Assembly: GCA_943735955.1 (NCBI GenBank) | Contig: OX030957.1 | Location: forward strand, 6,379,301-6,443,300 | DNA length: 64,000 nucleotides | Source of the DNA: Piscicola geometra | Taxonomy: Eukaryota > Annelida > Clitellata > Hirudinida > Piscicolidae | Direction: 5' to 3' | In this document: one piece after another, positions 1-18,304 of the stretch | Position numbering within the stretch: position 1 is the stretch's first letter | Layout of the letters: the number at the start of each line of letters is the position of its first letter | Made by a program: the position numbers and the translations under genes | Notes under the pieces: model-generated | Told to the model about the DNA's origin: nothing | Seen by the model: only the letters and a program-made list of their open reading frames with translations | The model's database searches: none

Positions 1-2799
1 TCATGAAAAACTTTTAACAAAATATAAATTTCATTAAATTGATAAATCAAAAATAAACTTTATTAACATTGTAAAAAAATTTTTAGAAAATGCATGAATT
101 ATACTAAAGTATTTCAAAACTGCATTTTCAGATTTTTCCCAATTTGACCGTTGGAAAAACGCTTAAAAGTAAGGTTAAAAAACACAAATTTAAAATAAGA
201 CGTATCAAATAACCTGTCATGTTACCAAGGAGCATGCAGGTGAACATTACATCTCTAGACAAGTAAAAGCCATTAAGGAATAAAAAAAACTATGAGCATG
301 ATGGAGACACTTGTCTCTACCTTAATCATGAGCAAAAGCAATTGCAAAAAAAAATTATAAACACAGAAGAAAAAAAACTAAACCCGTAAAGATGTATCAA
401 AATAATTTCTTCTGGCTTCAAAGAGTTCAGCGCATGAAGATAAATCGAATGAGCTTAATATAAATGTTTTTGCTAATTAAAAACATTTCTAAACTTTCTA
501 GACTAGTTATTCATGTTTTATTGCATAAGTCAGAGTTCTAATTTTTCACTTTTTTGCTTGTAACTTGAAAGGATTTATTACGTTTTTCTTAAGTATTCAG
601 CATTTTTAAAACTTTGTTTAACTTTCCTATATAGAGTTGATAGATTAAACATGTTAAATAAAAAAATTTTAATTAAAAAAAATACTTCAAAAATTAATGA
701 ATCTAAGCAAAGAAGAAAAAAAGATAAAAGTTTGAAGATAAAACTTGTCACGGAAGTGACTGCGTGCCTCTATATAACAATAGTTCGCATTGAATGCAGG
801 CTCGCAAGATTGGAGTTTAAGTGAATTCAGGGCACAAGATAACATTTTAGATACATTTTTTACTAAAAAAACAAAATTTATAAAACTTGACTTTTTTACT
901 CTTTATTAGAACTCATTCTTCTGACTTAGCTTTCCATTTATTGGTCTTTTCCAATCCTGATTTCCGCATCATTTCAGCGTTTTCATTTAAAAGCTGTTTT
1001 TCAATGTTTGATGTCGAAGTATGTACATTCAAAATCTTATAAACTCTTTAGCTTGATGCTAATTCAACAATATTATGTTTTTAATCACAATTATGACGTC
1101 GTTTACCATTGATATGAAATAATATTCTGCTCTTCCATTCGCAAAATACTTTTTTTATCACGTATTACTTTATGACGATCCATGGCTAACCGGAGATAAT
1201 GTTCACATGCAAGACAGATCAAACTCATTTTTCAAGCAGTGCACTAAACCCATGAAATTGCCCTGAGAAAAGGGTATGCAGTAAAAACACGAAAAGTCAA
1301 ATCAAACAAGCAATCAAACAGCGTTGAAATGAGGATTTGAAGAAAATAATAAAAAAAGTTTTGAAGCTTTCTAGAATTTGGTTTTATTCAAAAACTAATT
1401 TGAAGAATTCTGGCCCTATTTCAAAGTCTACGTTTTTATGCTGTTTTTTTTAACCCACACGTAAATGAATTCTTCTTTAGATAAATATACATGTGCTTTA
1501 GGATCAAATAAACTTGACAGTTCCTCCATAAAATTCGTACCCTAGCCGTCAAACAATTAAAGACGGTGGTTTAATTATTCTATTTTGCTTTTTCGAACCC
1601 TTTAAGATTTTGAAGTTAAACTTGAATCTTAAGAAATATTTTTACAGTTTTATAAATACTTTCATCATTCTTTTATTGTTTTTATCCTTGAATTGGAAAA
1701 TGTAAATATTTTTTTAATTATTCAATCTCAAAATAAAACAGCAAAATAGTTTAAAATTCTTACACATCAAGCTTAATCGTCTGACATCTACCTGTCACTT
1801 ACATCAAAAACCATTAACAATGGACATTTCGTTTCAAAACAACTTCTATTGAAAGTATATACTAAGAGAGGTCAAAATTTGCATGGTTTAGCCATAAAGA
1901 TACTGTATAAAATATATATTATATAGGATATGTATTTGTAAAATATATATATAAAAATTATAATAATAAAATCTTATAGAAAACTGATTTGATATTAAAA
2001 AGTATATAAATAGTTTTGATTTAATTAAAATTACTTATTATAAAAAAATATTTTTGAATTGGTTTTGTTTATGTACATAATACCTTTGGTTAAGTTGGTT
2101 AAAGGAATCAATTTTATGATTTTTTTTCAAAATTTACATATACAAAATGTTTATTTAATATATAAAATAGTGTGCTATAAATAAATAAAATTTGTATTTT
2201 TGAAATATTTTTCATTTAATCTTTACTTTTGTTCTATACGTCAGTTCAGTCATTTCATTCCACAAGTCAATCAAATCTAATTTGTAATTTATTTTAAACG
2301 TAATTTTTTCACCAGAAAAAAGTATATTCAAAAAACTGCAATTTTCTTGTTTTTCCAATCACCATCTTTAATTTTTTTAAGAATTACAGACTTTATAATT
2401 TCTTTTTATATAAAATTTTTGAAAAAATATTATCAAATTATGGAATGCTTTAAGATTTTTTTAGAAAAAGCAGTTACAATTCATCAAATGCCATATTCTT
2501 TGAAGACGATTATTCAACATAACCTTCTTTGTAAAATGTTTAACTTTTATGTTCCTGGTGACATGAGCTACCAAGCGATAACAAGGCTTTGAGGGCACGA
2601 CTTTGTAATAAAAGTCGATTTTTTTTAATTAGGCAATTTTAACTTCATTTACAATTTTTCTGAACATACTGATCTATGATTTAATTTTCTATTTATTTAA
2701 ATACTTATTTTATTTTTCCATTATGAGAGAAAAAAGTCTCATAACTTTCATTATTATCGTCAACAATCCGTTTTTTAAGAACATCCTTCCCCAACACAG
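1..2799. other. AT-rich DNA, no supported gene
   Basis: No convincing exon, RNA gene or mobile element was found. The only long open frame (2347-2592) has the Phe/Ile/Lys composition expected of AT-rich noncoding DNA and no splice context. The N-terminal half of the first CUB domain of the gene that follows should lie upstream of 2800, but no CUB-like exon ending in phase 2 was seen here, so that exon is probably outside the window and this stretch is likely intron. Confidence 0.6.
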
Positions 2800-5700
2800 T
2801 TGTATTCAGAGTCCTGACAGAATAACAGTAAGAGATGGGGGTAATTTAAATTCCCCAGTGATCAAACACTTTTGTAACACTGTCAACTCACAAAATATAA
2901 TATCTTCTGGCAACTCACTTCATATTGAACTTGTTTCGGATTCAAATGTTCAAAGACAAGGATTTGCTGCAATATATTTTTTTAATCTTTCTAAAATTAT
3001 TCCACATAATTCATTCTCTGACATCACGTTCAATTCTAAAAACATCTCAATCATTAAAAATGAACAATCATATTCACACCAAAACAAAAACCCCAACCAC
3101 CTACACAACGAAAACCTAGAAGAGTACAATCCCAAAAGACTTCAAAACGACACCTTTCTTTCATACAACCAAAAACCTTTCAATAACAGCATTTTTCCTT
3201 TAAACCACCACACATTTCATCGTCCTTCTACTCGAATCCTCGTGGGGGACCTTCTAACGCTGCCTCCACATATCATCCACAGCAACTCTTCATACTCACG
3301 TTTGTATTTTACGATTCATTCAGTTTTACAAAAATCTTTTAATAATAGTTATAATATTCGGAAAGGGTAACAAAATCGCTATGCAATAGAATATTATTTT
3401 GAGTCACAGAAAAATAAACTTATTACTTCGTTATTTATTGAATTTAAAATATTAAATGCAAAACAAGTTTCAAGTTTTGTTTGCGTAAAATATATTTTTT
3501 TAATACCAATTTTTGTAAGACGAGTTTCATATCATTAAAAACATTTTAGAAGTGATCAACTAAGTAATACAAATATTTCTAACTTCAAAAGAGTCTTTGA
3601 TGAGTATTTCAAGCATATTTCAACCTAGAAAAAATCTATAGTTGAACTAATTAGAAAAAATTGTTTTTTATGTTATAGTGATTATCACACACTTATTAAA
3701 TTTATAAAATTATCAAATATATTTTTTCAATAAAAGAAGCTTCAAATAAAGAGAACGAGTTTCACCACCACTTTCATGGCACTAGCAATCCATTACAGAA
3801 GGCTATGATGGGTGAGTGTAAAAAGTTTAAGCTTCATTAATCAATATAAAAACATAATCAATAATCTTTGTTGAATTACTTTGTATAAAAAACTCATTTT
3901 CATTGCCATTTATTAAAACATCTATAAATTCAAATCATTTGTCTATCCAGAGAAAAACTGTACGTGGTCCTTTTTGAGCAGTGTACAAAAATCGGGACTT
4001 TTCAGCAGCCCTTACTATAGACATTCGTACCCACCTGCTGTGATCTGCAGATATTTATTCGTTGGAGAATCCGGAGAAAGAGTTCGCTTATTTTTTCATG
4101 ATTTTCATCTCTGCTACAACATCGCAATGGGAGAACCTACTAGCGAGTGAGTTTGTGCGTGCTTACTTTTTAAACGTGAGTTTTTATGTTATATGGGTAT
4201 AGGAAAATATTAAGATTCAAACGTTTTCCATCAGTTGCATGAACGCCGACTTTCTATCGCTGCGGACGCCAGGAAAATGGAAGACGGAAGACAAAAAATG
4301 CGGTAAACAAAATTCTCTTAATCTCATGAGCTCCTCCTCATCCTTAGAAATCCTCTTGGTCGCTGAGCCATCACAAACTAGAAGTGACTGTAGAGGCTTT
4401 AATGCAAGCTACTCTTTCGTCTCAGGTGTGGAGATAAGAATCGATTCACTAGCGAAATTAGAGGACTCTTTGGAACTAAAATAATTAAACATAAAAATAA
4501 AATTTCACAATTTGAAAGTATTACTAAATTTTATTTTAGATTTTGGTATAAAACACGGAGAACAGAACGAAAAAAGTAAAGAGATATTTTGAAACACTTG
4601 TATTACCGTTCTTTAATGAAAATCATTGAAGTTTTTCATAATTTGAGTTATCAACTGAATTCCCTCTTATTATTATCTTAAATGAATGAACTTTTAAAAT
4701 ACAATTGTGGTAAAACTGAACTTTTTTCATCAAAAAAATTCTTTCAGATTGCACTTTTATCTTCAAAAGCCTCAAATCCTCTAACGGGTCCTTCTGCTCT
4801 CCAAACTACCCTGGTTTATACCCTAAAAACACCGAATGTAATTATCTTTTTTACGGAAAAGAAAACGAAAAGATTTTCATTAGCTTCATACATTTCGACG
4901 TGGAAGGAGTATTTCCCAAGTGCGTTGTTTTCGACTGTTTTATCATTATGTGGAATGGACTGAAAAATGAGTATGACAAGTTAAATCACGATCATAGAAA
5001 ATATAAAAGTATAAATTATTATTAAAACTTTTTTTAAGCATTTATTCATGGTAAGTTATTAATTTCATTTTTAAATAATATTTTCAATTACCTGAAAGTA
5101 TTTATTTAAATTCAATCGTTTTTCCCTTAATCAAATGAAACGCTTTATAATTGTTTGAATGAATAACCTATTTTTCATGTATTAACTCTCTTCAGGTGTG
5201 ACATCGAGTCTCAGAGTGATTTTGTGGAGATCTCAAACTCCATGAAGCCTTCAATCGACTCTTTGGTCCGGTTGTGTGGTCGCGAAGAGGCCCTCAAAAT
5301 GCACTACGAGTCAGAAGGAACCTTTTTGCGAGTGACTTTCAGATCTAACCACCTTTATGAAACCAGTGGATTTGAGTCTTTATACCGTTTTGGGAAAAAA
5401 GGTTAGAGTTTGAGAAAATAAAGTATTAAAAAACAGGAAGAAAATCGTTTTAATAATTTCTATTAATGTATAAGACTGAAGGACTATATACTATGCACGA
5501 TACAAAATTTATTTATAAAATTTCGCGATTAAATTTTTCGTTAGATTTATTGCTGAAGATTAAGTTGATATACTTTTAGATTAAGTTTTATAATGTGTGA
5601 AAGCTTTGAAATGTTAAAAAAATTATAAATTAATATAAAAAATAATTAGAAAAGTAAAATTTATTAGAAGTACATTAAGAGACATAATTTAGCACTGAAG

Positions 5701-5918
5701 AAATGTATCTATTTTCAGGAATGATGGAGATGAAATCACTGTCATCATCTAGCGCTCAACTCTTTACCATATCAACCATTTCAATGAGCGTGATAAGTCT
5801 TTTATTGTTGAAAAATTTCTTTATCACATCTTTTTCAAACTACTCAGTCACCAAAAATCATCGTCATATTATGTCACGGTTGCATCGAAACTTGAATGAT
5901 AAACAATGTGTAACTTGA
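2800..5918 (+). CDS. Multi-CUB domain membrane protein (suppressor-of-lurcher-like), 5' partial
   Basis: Seen: seven exons, with phases that join for the last six boundaries: 2800 to about 3241, about 3740-3811, 3951-4146, 4235-4425, 4748-4919, 5196-5401, 5719-5918. Exon 1 encodes the C-terminal half of a CUB domain (RDGG, then SSGNSLHIELVSDS). Exons 3-4 encode a second CUB (FSSPYY to GFNASYSF), exons 5-6 a third (CSPNYPGLYP, FDVEGV, then RVTFRSN). Each CUB is interrupted by a phase-2 intron at the same place. The last exon has a hydrophobic segment (LFTISTISMSVISLLLL) and a short basic tail, suggesting a type I membrane protein. Known: SOL-1-type proteins are CUB-domain transmembrane auxiliary subunits of ionotropic glutamate receptors. 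Inferred: this is a relative; the family assignment rests on remembered motifs. The 3' end of exon 1 and the 5' end of exon 2 are uncertain, and upstream exons are missing. The ATG at 2723 is not the start, because an acceptor at 2798-2799 precedes the CUB sequence. Confidence 0.83.
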
Positions 5919-5974
5919 GACAATTTTTCGAGAGTTTTGACGTTTTTAATTGATCAAACAAATTATTTATTTCA

Positions 5975-6018
5975 AATAAAGTTTTTGTTAGTTTGTTAAT
6001 TTTTTCAAAACGTTTATT
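5975..6018. promoter_or_regulatory. Back-to-back polyadenylation signals
   Basis: AATAAA lies at 5975-5980 on the + strand, 57 nt after the CUB gene stop. TTTATT at 6013-6018 is AATAAA on the - strand, 37 nt after the TRIM gene stop. Cleavage 10-30 nt past each signal would put both mRNA ends at nearly the same place, so the two 3' UTRs abut or overlap slightly. Confidence 0.55.
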
Positions 6019-6054
6019 GCTTTTAGTTATAACTCAAGGATTTTAAAATAATGT

Positions 6055-9000
6055 TTAAAGAGCGCTATTACTATCAGACGCTGGTGGTTTTGAAAAGAGT
6101 GGTTGTTGAACTGGGTTTAGTTTTGGAGAAGTGAGAGCAGAAGGGGATGAAGGAAGTTGGTTTTGAATTTTTCCAGATAGAAAAGCTACTTTTGAAATGG
6201 AATTATGAGGAGTACTTGGTAATTTCATTAAGACATTCTTATACTGACCCATGCCATTGGTTTTGTTGTAGAGATAACTATTTAGTTTGTTGTTTGTCAA
6301 TTTATTATTGCTAGTGCTGTCGACGTTGTCATTATTGTTACTTTTTTTGTTATCATCGGCTATCTGGGCTGCAACCGGAGTTACTGGAAAAGTTAATATT
6401 TGACTGGAAACACCATTGCTCTGTTTAACATCAATATTGTTGGTATTTTGGTTTCCCGTGTTTATGTTAGCAGATTGAATATCATCACTGTTTTTAGACA
6501 GATTGTTTTCTTCATACTTAGCTCCGTCAGAAACAGAACGATTAACTATTGTTTTGAGACTTCCTTCTTCTTTAGGCTGCAAAGAACGGTTCGAGCTTTC
6601 AGCTGAATCGGGAAAATCTTCTTGATTGGTGTTGGTACCCCTGCTAATGCTGACTTGCTTTTGTGGTAAAACAGGCATTGCTTTAGCGATTATAGAAATA
6701 TCTGCAAAAGTACAAACACTTTTATCAGCAGTTGTTTGACTGACAGTGGACACATTCTTGTGCATTACCATCACTTGCATAGTGGCTGTAGACCTTTCCA
6801 CCTTTATTATGTTGGAGGTGATTGTACTCTTGTCTGCCCATTCGATCTTCTCCATCGTTGTAAAGTTATCTCTGATTTTTGGAAGATTCCTGGCTTGAGC
6901 TGGTTTCAAAAATATGTGGTTCACTGGAATAATATTGTTTTCGACTTCGATTCTGAAAAGAGACTTTTGCCAGAGAACTCCTGGCGCTTTCAGAGATTTA
7001 GACTCAAAGTCAATTTCAGTTGCCTTTTCTTCAGTCTTCACAGTTGGCTTGACAATTGCCAAAGATTTTTGTTGTTTTTCATCTATGATTTCACTTTTAA
7101 TTGTTTGTGTTTCTTTATTTTCTTGAGATATAAGCGTTAGTTCTTTAAGAGATTTCTGTTGAAGAGATAATTGTTGAATAATCTTTCTTATAGGCTCAAA
7201 ATAATCCGTATCTTCGAAGATTGAATATTCTCGAGAAAGATTTCGGTTAAAGACAATGGCTGGTTCTTTCTCAACATCTCTTAAATCTGATTGTAGCTTT
7301 TTCTTCGCAAAAAGTAGTTCAACATTGTCCACAACAGAAGTTGTCATTTTGTGAGTGTTTTCCAGTTTTCTGATATTGTCTTCTAAGAGGTCTTTTTGAC
7401 TGAGAAACTCCAAAATACTTTGTCCCACAACCTCCTGAATGCCAGCGATCATCTCCCTTTCCTTTTTTCGTATTAAAATAACCGTATTGTTTACAGATTC
7501 CCTGATTTTATTTTCTGCAAACTTTATGGAAGCATCACACCAGCCAATGAAATCCATTTGATTTTTCAAATCTTCAACTTTTTGCTCACATTCTTCTAGC
7601 ATTCCGTCCATTGATACTTTGTTCTTTTCAAACACGTCTGCAGGCAGTGATACATTGTGGTCTTTGTGTTGATGGAAGGCACAAAGCGTGCAAATACATT
7701 CTTCACAAGTTTCACAAAAGTACTTAATCAATTCTCCAGCGTGTTCTTTACATTGGACTGTTTTTTCTATGCTTAGGTCAATTATAGCGTGTAGTCTGGT
7801 GACTTTGGTGTTTATATGGAGTTCAGAGCAACTTTGACAGAGACATTTTATACAATCCAAGCACTTGGAAACTGCTTCGTCTCGACTGCAGATGTTGCAT
7901 ATCCTTAAGGAATTGCTTTCAGTGGGCTGACTTTTTCTAACAACATTTCCAAGGTTTTCTATCAATGTATTTTCAGGAAGTCTAGAAATTCCTCCAGCAG
8001 GAACTTCAGTTTTTTGTCGACAGAGGGGGCAATTGAGAGGTCTGTCGTAGAGAAGAAACTTGTAAGATCTGTCTTGTTCTTCCATTGAGTGATGTTCTTT
8101 CAGGCATCGACAGCAAAATGTGTGCATGCAAGTCAGAATTTTAGGGTCTTTGTAAGGTTTGGAGCACATCCGACAGACCAGGAATTGGTCAAAAACTTCA
8201 TCTACAAAGCTTGTTTCTTGGTACATTGTTGTTTTATTGAAGCTTTCTGAAATGAATGAACATACTGAAAAATAAATTAATAGCATCTTTTTTAACGATA
8301 TTCTCTATTTTTGAATAAAGATTAAAACCAAGTTTAAATGCACGTGCATGAAATTTAAATAAAAACTTTTTTAGGCTATGAAAAACTTCAACTATTCATT
8401 CTCAGTCCAATAAGCTCACCAAAAAGCGAAAAGTAGAAAATTAAGCACTATATTTAAAGTGAGTCAAGAATATACACTCGCTTTAAATATATAAAAAAAT
8501 GATCAAATTTAGCAAGCTTATATGCGGCTTTTTCTTTCTTTGTTTTTTTAGTTGAATATAAAAATGGGGAATCCATTTCATTAATATTTTTTCCTCTTAT
8601 TATTATACAATAATATTTTTTTTGATGACTCAACAGTTAATGTACATCAATGTTTAAGTTTGCAAGATCTGCAAATGCTCTCAAAATATTTTTTAAATTA
8701 AACATATGTGAATAAAAAGATAATCCATCAAAAATATTATAAACAAACTTTTTTTAAAGTAATGGGTAAGAGGCTCTAACTTCGAAATAGATAACAAACG
8801 AAAATAAACTAGCAGCCGAGGCAACCGTTTTAACCTTCATGCTGCTGTTTTCCTTTCTTATAAGACTTTTAACTAGGCAATTGCGTAATCTGCTAGAGCT
8901 ATATATAACATCAGAGTAATTCTTCTAAATATTAGAGTGCGATATGAGCCAAGCTAATTTTGAAATACTGTAAGAAACTATTAACTTAAATATTCTTCTT

Positions 9001-9872
9001 TTGAATATTTTTTTTCAACAGTTTTAGTAGTTGTTTCTAGTAAACATCTCTTTTATTTTTACTGATATATTAACCATTATTTCCAGTTCTTTAAGCTCAA
9101 ATTTAATTTAATAAGAATATTTTTGATGAAAGATTGAACTCTATATTTATTTAGCTTTAGAAAAAAAAAGTTCACTAATTCTTTAGAATAATACTCAGAA
9201 AATTTGTATTTAATCATTTTTCGAATTTTGTAAGAAGAAAAAAAGTTATAACGTTATTGTCTTTAAAAAACATTAGATATACGGTATATTAACTTTTTTC
9301 TAACTGCTAACCCGCACTGCTCATAGGAATACGGAAGTAGAAATTTACACATATTTAAAAAAAATGTTTGTGAAAAAATAATCTTTAGGTTCAGATATTA
9401 TGATGACTTAGATTATATAAAGAAGTGTCATTAGTTTATTAAATAGGTTTTTAATTACTTCTTCAAAAGCTCTTTGTACGAAAGTATTTTTTTGAAGATT
9501 AATCATGACTCACAGAAAAATATAGAGATCAAACAAATTATAAAATATAATTAAATTAAAGAAAGTAAAATCAAAAAACTTTTTTTATTTAAAAAATGCA
9601 AAAAAACATCATAATTCGGCTTTATACTTTTGAACCCTTGCCTCTATGAAATTATCTATAATCCTACAAGATTGGATGAAGAAATAGGAACTTAATTCAC
9701 AATAACTATCAACAGTTATAGTATTAAGACTAAGATAAAAATCATGAAAAGAGTTTTGAGGATATTTCGGTTGCAAAAATTAATTATTGGGTCTCACAGC
9801 ATTTGGATTGAATAACATACCTTCAATGCGGCAGTGCTGATTGGTGGCACAGGTGTTTTGTTGCTGACCCAT
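6055..9872 (-). CDS. TRIM-type RING / two B-box / coiled-coil protein
   Basis: Seen: one large exon, 8246-6055, open to the stop. From the N terminus: a RING finger (VCRMC, CMHTFCCRC, CPLCR) with a charged insertion before the last Cys pair, B-box 1 (CNICS to LH), B-box 2 (CKEH, YFCETCEECIC, HKDH), and then about 150 residues of predicted coiled coil. The C-terminal 350 residues are low-complexity (Ser/Asn/Lys/Pro) with no NHL, filamin or SPRY domain. Inferred: a 52-nt first exon at 9872-9821 (ATG, donor GTATGT, phase 1) joins in frame to an acceptor at 8248-8247 and gives 747 aa. Without it, the start is the Met at 8226 (724 aa). Known: the RING-B-box-coiled-coil trio marks TRIM E3 ubiquitin ligases; the bipartite layout resembles TRIM2/3/56 in its N-terminal half. 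Orthology is unassigned. Confidence is high for the main exon and about 0.5 for the upstream exon. Confidence 0.9.
8449..8491. repeat. 16-bp inverted repeat, 11-nt loop
   Basis: Arms at 8449-8464 and 8476-8491 are complementary at 15 of 16 positions; the one mismatch would be a G-U pair in RNA. It lies in the putative 5' intron of the TRIM gene. It may be a transcript hairpin, a MITE relict or chance in AT-rich DNA. Confidence 0.6.
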
Positions 9873-11557
9873 GGAATTTTTAGAATTATGGCACTGAGAT
9901 TTTAGTACCGAATAAATAATACTTCAAAAAGTATCTTTGATCTTTATAAAGCTGATAGAAGATTACTTTGGTTCTCATTGGTTATCATAGTCTTTGCGAT
10001 ATTGTTTTGGCAATCTAAGCAGTTATGGATAATCAGTACTATCAGTATTCTGTTGCAAATTCTGTGTTAATCAACATAGAAAATTCATTTTTTGTAAATT
10101 AAGTGGCATTGGAAACTGTTACAACAAAAAATCAGCTTTTAAAATATTTTTAAAGAAAACTTGTCTGGTGAAAAGATTCTTGGGCTGGAAAAGAATGGGT
10201 AAGCTATTACAAACAAGCTCATACGTCTCGTTCATTATGACTATTGTTATATTCATTTTTAATTTTATAATAAACTCATTGGTTTTCTGTTTGCATTATA
10301 GGTGTTAGTGGGCAACGTAGATTTTTTTAAAGTGCCAAGTGTCTATAGCTGTTTAAGAAAATAAATATTTAGTGACCACTGGAATAACAAAACCTGGCGT
10401 TCCATTGGAACCTCATCAAATGATGTGTTAATGCATCAGGTCTGCAATATATTTTATAATATTATTTGAAAGAATACTTAATTTATTTTTTATTCCACAG
10501 AGGACGGAACAGCCTTAACTATTTAGAATTCAGTTATTTGTCTATTATAATAATATTAATTTTAGAAATGAAATAGTTGAAATCTTGAAAAAATATGTAC
10601 TACATTTCAAGATAATATTCAATGGTTTAGTTTATGGGTTAAAAAGTTATAAAACGTTTATATAAATCAAAAAAAATAATGAATTTTATCAGCAAACTGT
10701 TTCCTCTATCGCCTAACCAGCCCCATCTGTTTTTGAACAAACCTGCTTACACAGTGAGTTACTGCCAACAATCGAATTTTATGAAAATCATTAATCCTTT
10801 ACAATTCGTATAAGCCATAAATACTTCTGAGACACATACATTACTTTTTTTAAACAAAATAAAAAATAATACAGTTTTTTATTAAGTTTTTATACTGTTT
10901 ATAAAAATTGCGAAGTAAAGAAAGGCTTTATAGTTGTTTATTTTCGAAACTAAGAACACGCTAAAATAGTTTTATTAGACGAAAAATTCATCATTTTAAC
11001 TTATAATACTAATTTGAACTAAGTTAAATATTCGAATTAATCTTAAAAAGCGTAATTAGATATTAAACATTTACTTTAAATAAATTAAAACATTTAGTTT
11101 TTTCTATCTAAATTCAACTGTCTTATTAGATTTTTAAAAACATAATGATTATATCGCCTGAAAGATGAATGCTTCATTTTCATAATAATTAGATGAAAGA
11201 ATTCTTAATTATAGTAAATTTTCAGTGGATAAATCCTTCATAACTTAATCTTGAGCACAAGGTAGATAAGTCTTATCACAAAAGTCTGTTCAATTTTTCC
11301 AAAGGATACAAACCTAATGACTGTTCTAACAATTTTTTTATTTTAATAATGCATAAATTAAAAAACTTTTCATGTCAAACATTCAGTGTTTTCAAGATTT
11401 TTCAGTTTGAATATTTAAAATAATAACATTTATTGCTAAGTCTTTTTCATATTAAGAATTCATAAGTCTAATTGAATATGTAAAACTTAAATAATCAATT
11501 CAATATAAAATCGTACACAAAATTTTAAAGAATGCTAAAAAAATAGAGTGGCATAAC
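9873..11557. other. AT-rich intergenic DNA, nothing recognised
   Basis: No exon-like interval with bounded splice sites, RNA gene or repeat of note was seen here on either strand. It lies between the putative first exon of the TRIM gene and the end of the next - strand gene, so it should hold the TRIM promoter and the 3' UTR of its neighbour. Confidence 0.5.
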
Positions 11558-12319
11558 TTATAAAGATTGTTTGTTCAAGCCATGGCTTGGTTCGAGGCTG
11601 CTAATGGCGTCGTTTTTGAGAAGCGTTGAACATATCAAAGAGTTTTGTGGTAAAGTATATAATGTTTGAGATTCTTTTGGTTGCACGGAAGAATTATCTG
11701 ATGTTCGAGTTTTAGAAGATGTGTTTTCGACCGTTTTTGATGGTATTTGGTGGAAGGATGGTTGATGGACTGAGGTGTTGATGGCAAGATGAAGAACATC
11801 ATCCGTCTGGGACGTTCGCGTTTTATTTTCAAACACTAATTGATTGCTACATACTTGCTCGTCAATGCAACACAAATGGTCGTTGGCGATAGTAATTGGA
11901 TTGCTAGAGTTTTCGTCGTTGTTGTGCGATATAACTTGCGCGGAATGAGCGTGGTGTGCAGGAAAACCAGGAAAATACATGGTAGAACACGGGGCTAATG
12001 TATTCATTTCAATGTTGGTTGACGAAAGTGGAGGTATCATCAGTACTGACTGAGCTCCATCTTCTAGCATGTCTTCTTGAGTCGGTGGCTCTTTGAAATG
12101 ATGCTTCTCGAATAAAGTTACAATTTTATCTTTGATTTTTTCGATTCCAACACAAGCGATGAATAATAGCAAGAGCCCACTGAGGGTTGCAGCCGTGTAC
12201 CAACCCAGCATTGGATCATAGGGCAGAGGTTCTTTTGAAGAAACGAAGTTGTTTGGAAAATGGATTTGTGTGTTGCCGTGATGGTTGTAGTGAAGGTTCG
12301 TTGTTAGATTGTCTGCCAT
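11558..12319 (-). CDS. Single-pass membrane protein of unknown family (last exon or intronless)
   Basis: Seen: a 253-aa frame from the Met at 12319. A short N-terminal segment carries two N-x-S/T-like sites (NLT and a His/Asn-rich stretch), then one hydrophobic helix (WYTAATLSGLLLLFIACVGI, about residues 41-60) followed at once by charged residues (EKIKDK). The remaining 190 residues are polar Ser/Thr/Asn/His-rich with no folded-domain signature. The codon use and GC content are clearly above the flanks, which supports coding. The frame stays open for some distance upstream of the ATG, with possible acceptors near 12332 and 12346, so this may be the terminal exon of a longer type I membrane protein. 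The helix followed by a basic stretch recalls small accessory subunits such as KCNE, but I do not recognise a family motif and do not assign a function. Confidence 0.55.
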   Translation of the reverse strand: MADNLTTNLHYNHHGNTQIHFPNNFVSSKEPLPYDPMLGWYTAATLSGLLLLFIACVGIEKIKDKIVTLFEKHHFKEPPTQEDMLEDGAQSVLMIPPLSSTNIEMNTLAPCSTMYFPGFPAHHAHSAQVISHNNDENSSNPITIANDHLCCIDEQVCSNQLVFENKTRTSQTDDVLHLAINTSVHQPSFHQIPSKTVENTSSKTRTSDNSSVQPKESQTLYTLPQNSLICSTLLKNDAISSLEPSHGLNKQSL

Positions 12320-17993
<5,674 letters not shown>

Positions 17994-18304
17994 CACATTT
18001 TTCAAGATAAATAGTTCATTCAGTTATTCCCTATTTGCCGAGCCTTGAAAGCAAATGATAAGCTACCGTAATGCTTCCAAGAAGGCTATCGCAACGAAGC
18101 AAATAAATTTTCATCAGGCTGAATTAGAGTTATTCTACATTATATCATTTAAAATTTTTTACGAGTATGTGTTCGTATGTGTGTGTAGAGATGTTGCTTT
18201 TGGTACGTGAGTATGTTTGGTGTTAAAACGTGTTGCTAATCAATGTGTAACATCTTTAAATAGCGATTGCAATAATCTTTTCTTGGTTTAGACTAACTAT
18301 AAAC

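Noticed and set aside
2347..2592. 81-codon open frame
   Set aside because: Phe/Ile/Lys-rich composition typical of AT-rich noncoding DNA; no splice signals or domain match.
6400..7140. + strand open frames inside the TRIM exon
   Set aside because: Shadows of the - strand TRIM coding sequence, which has domain evidence.
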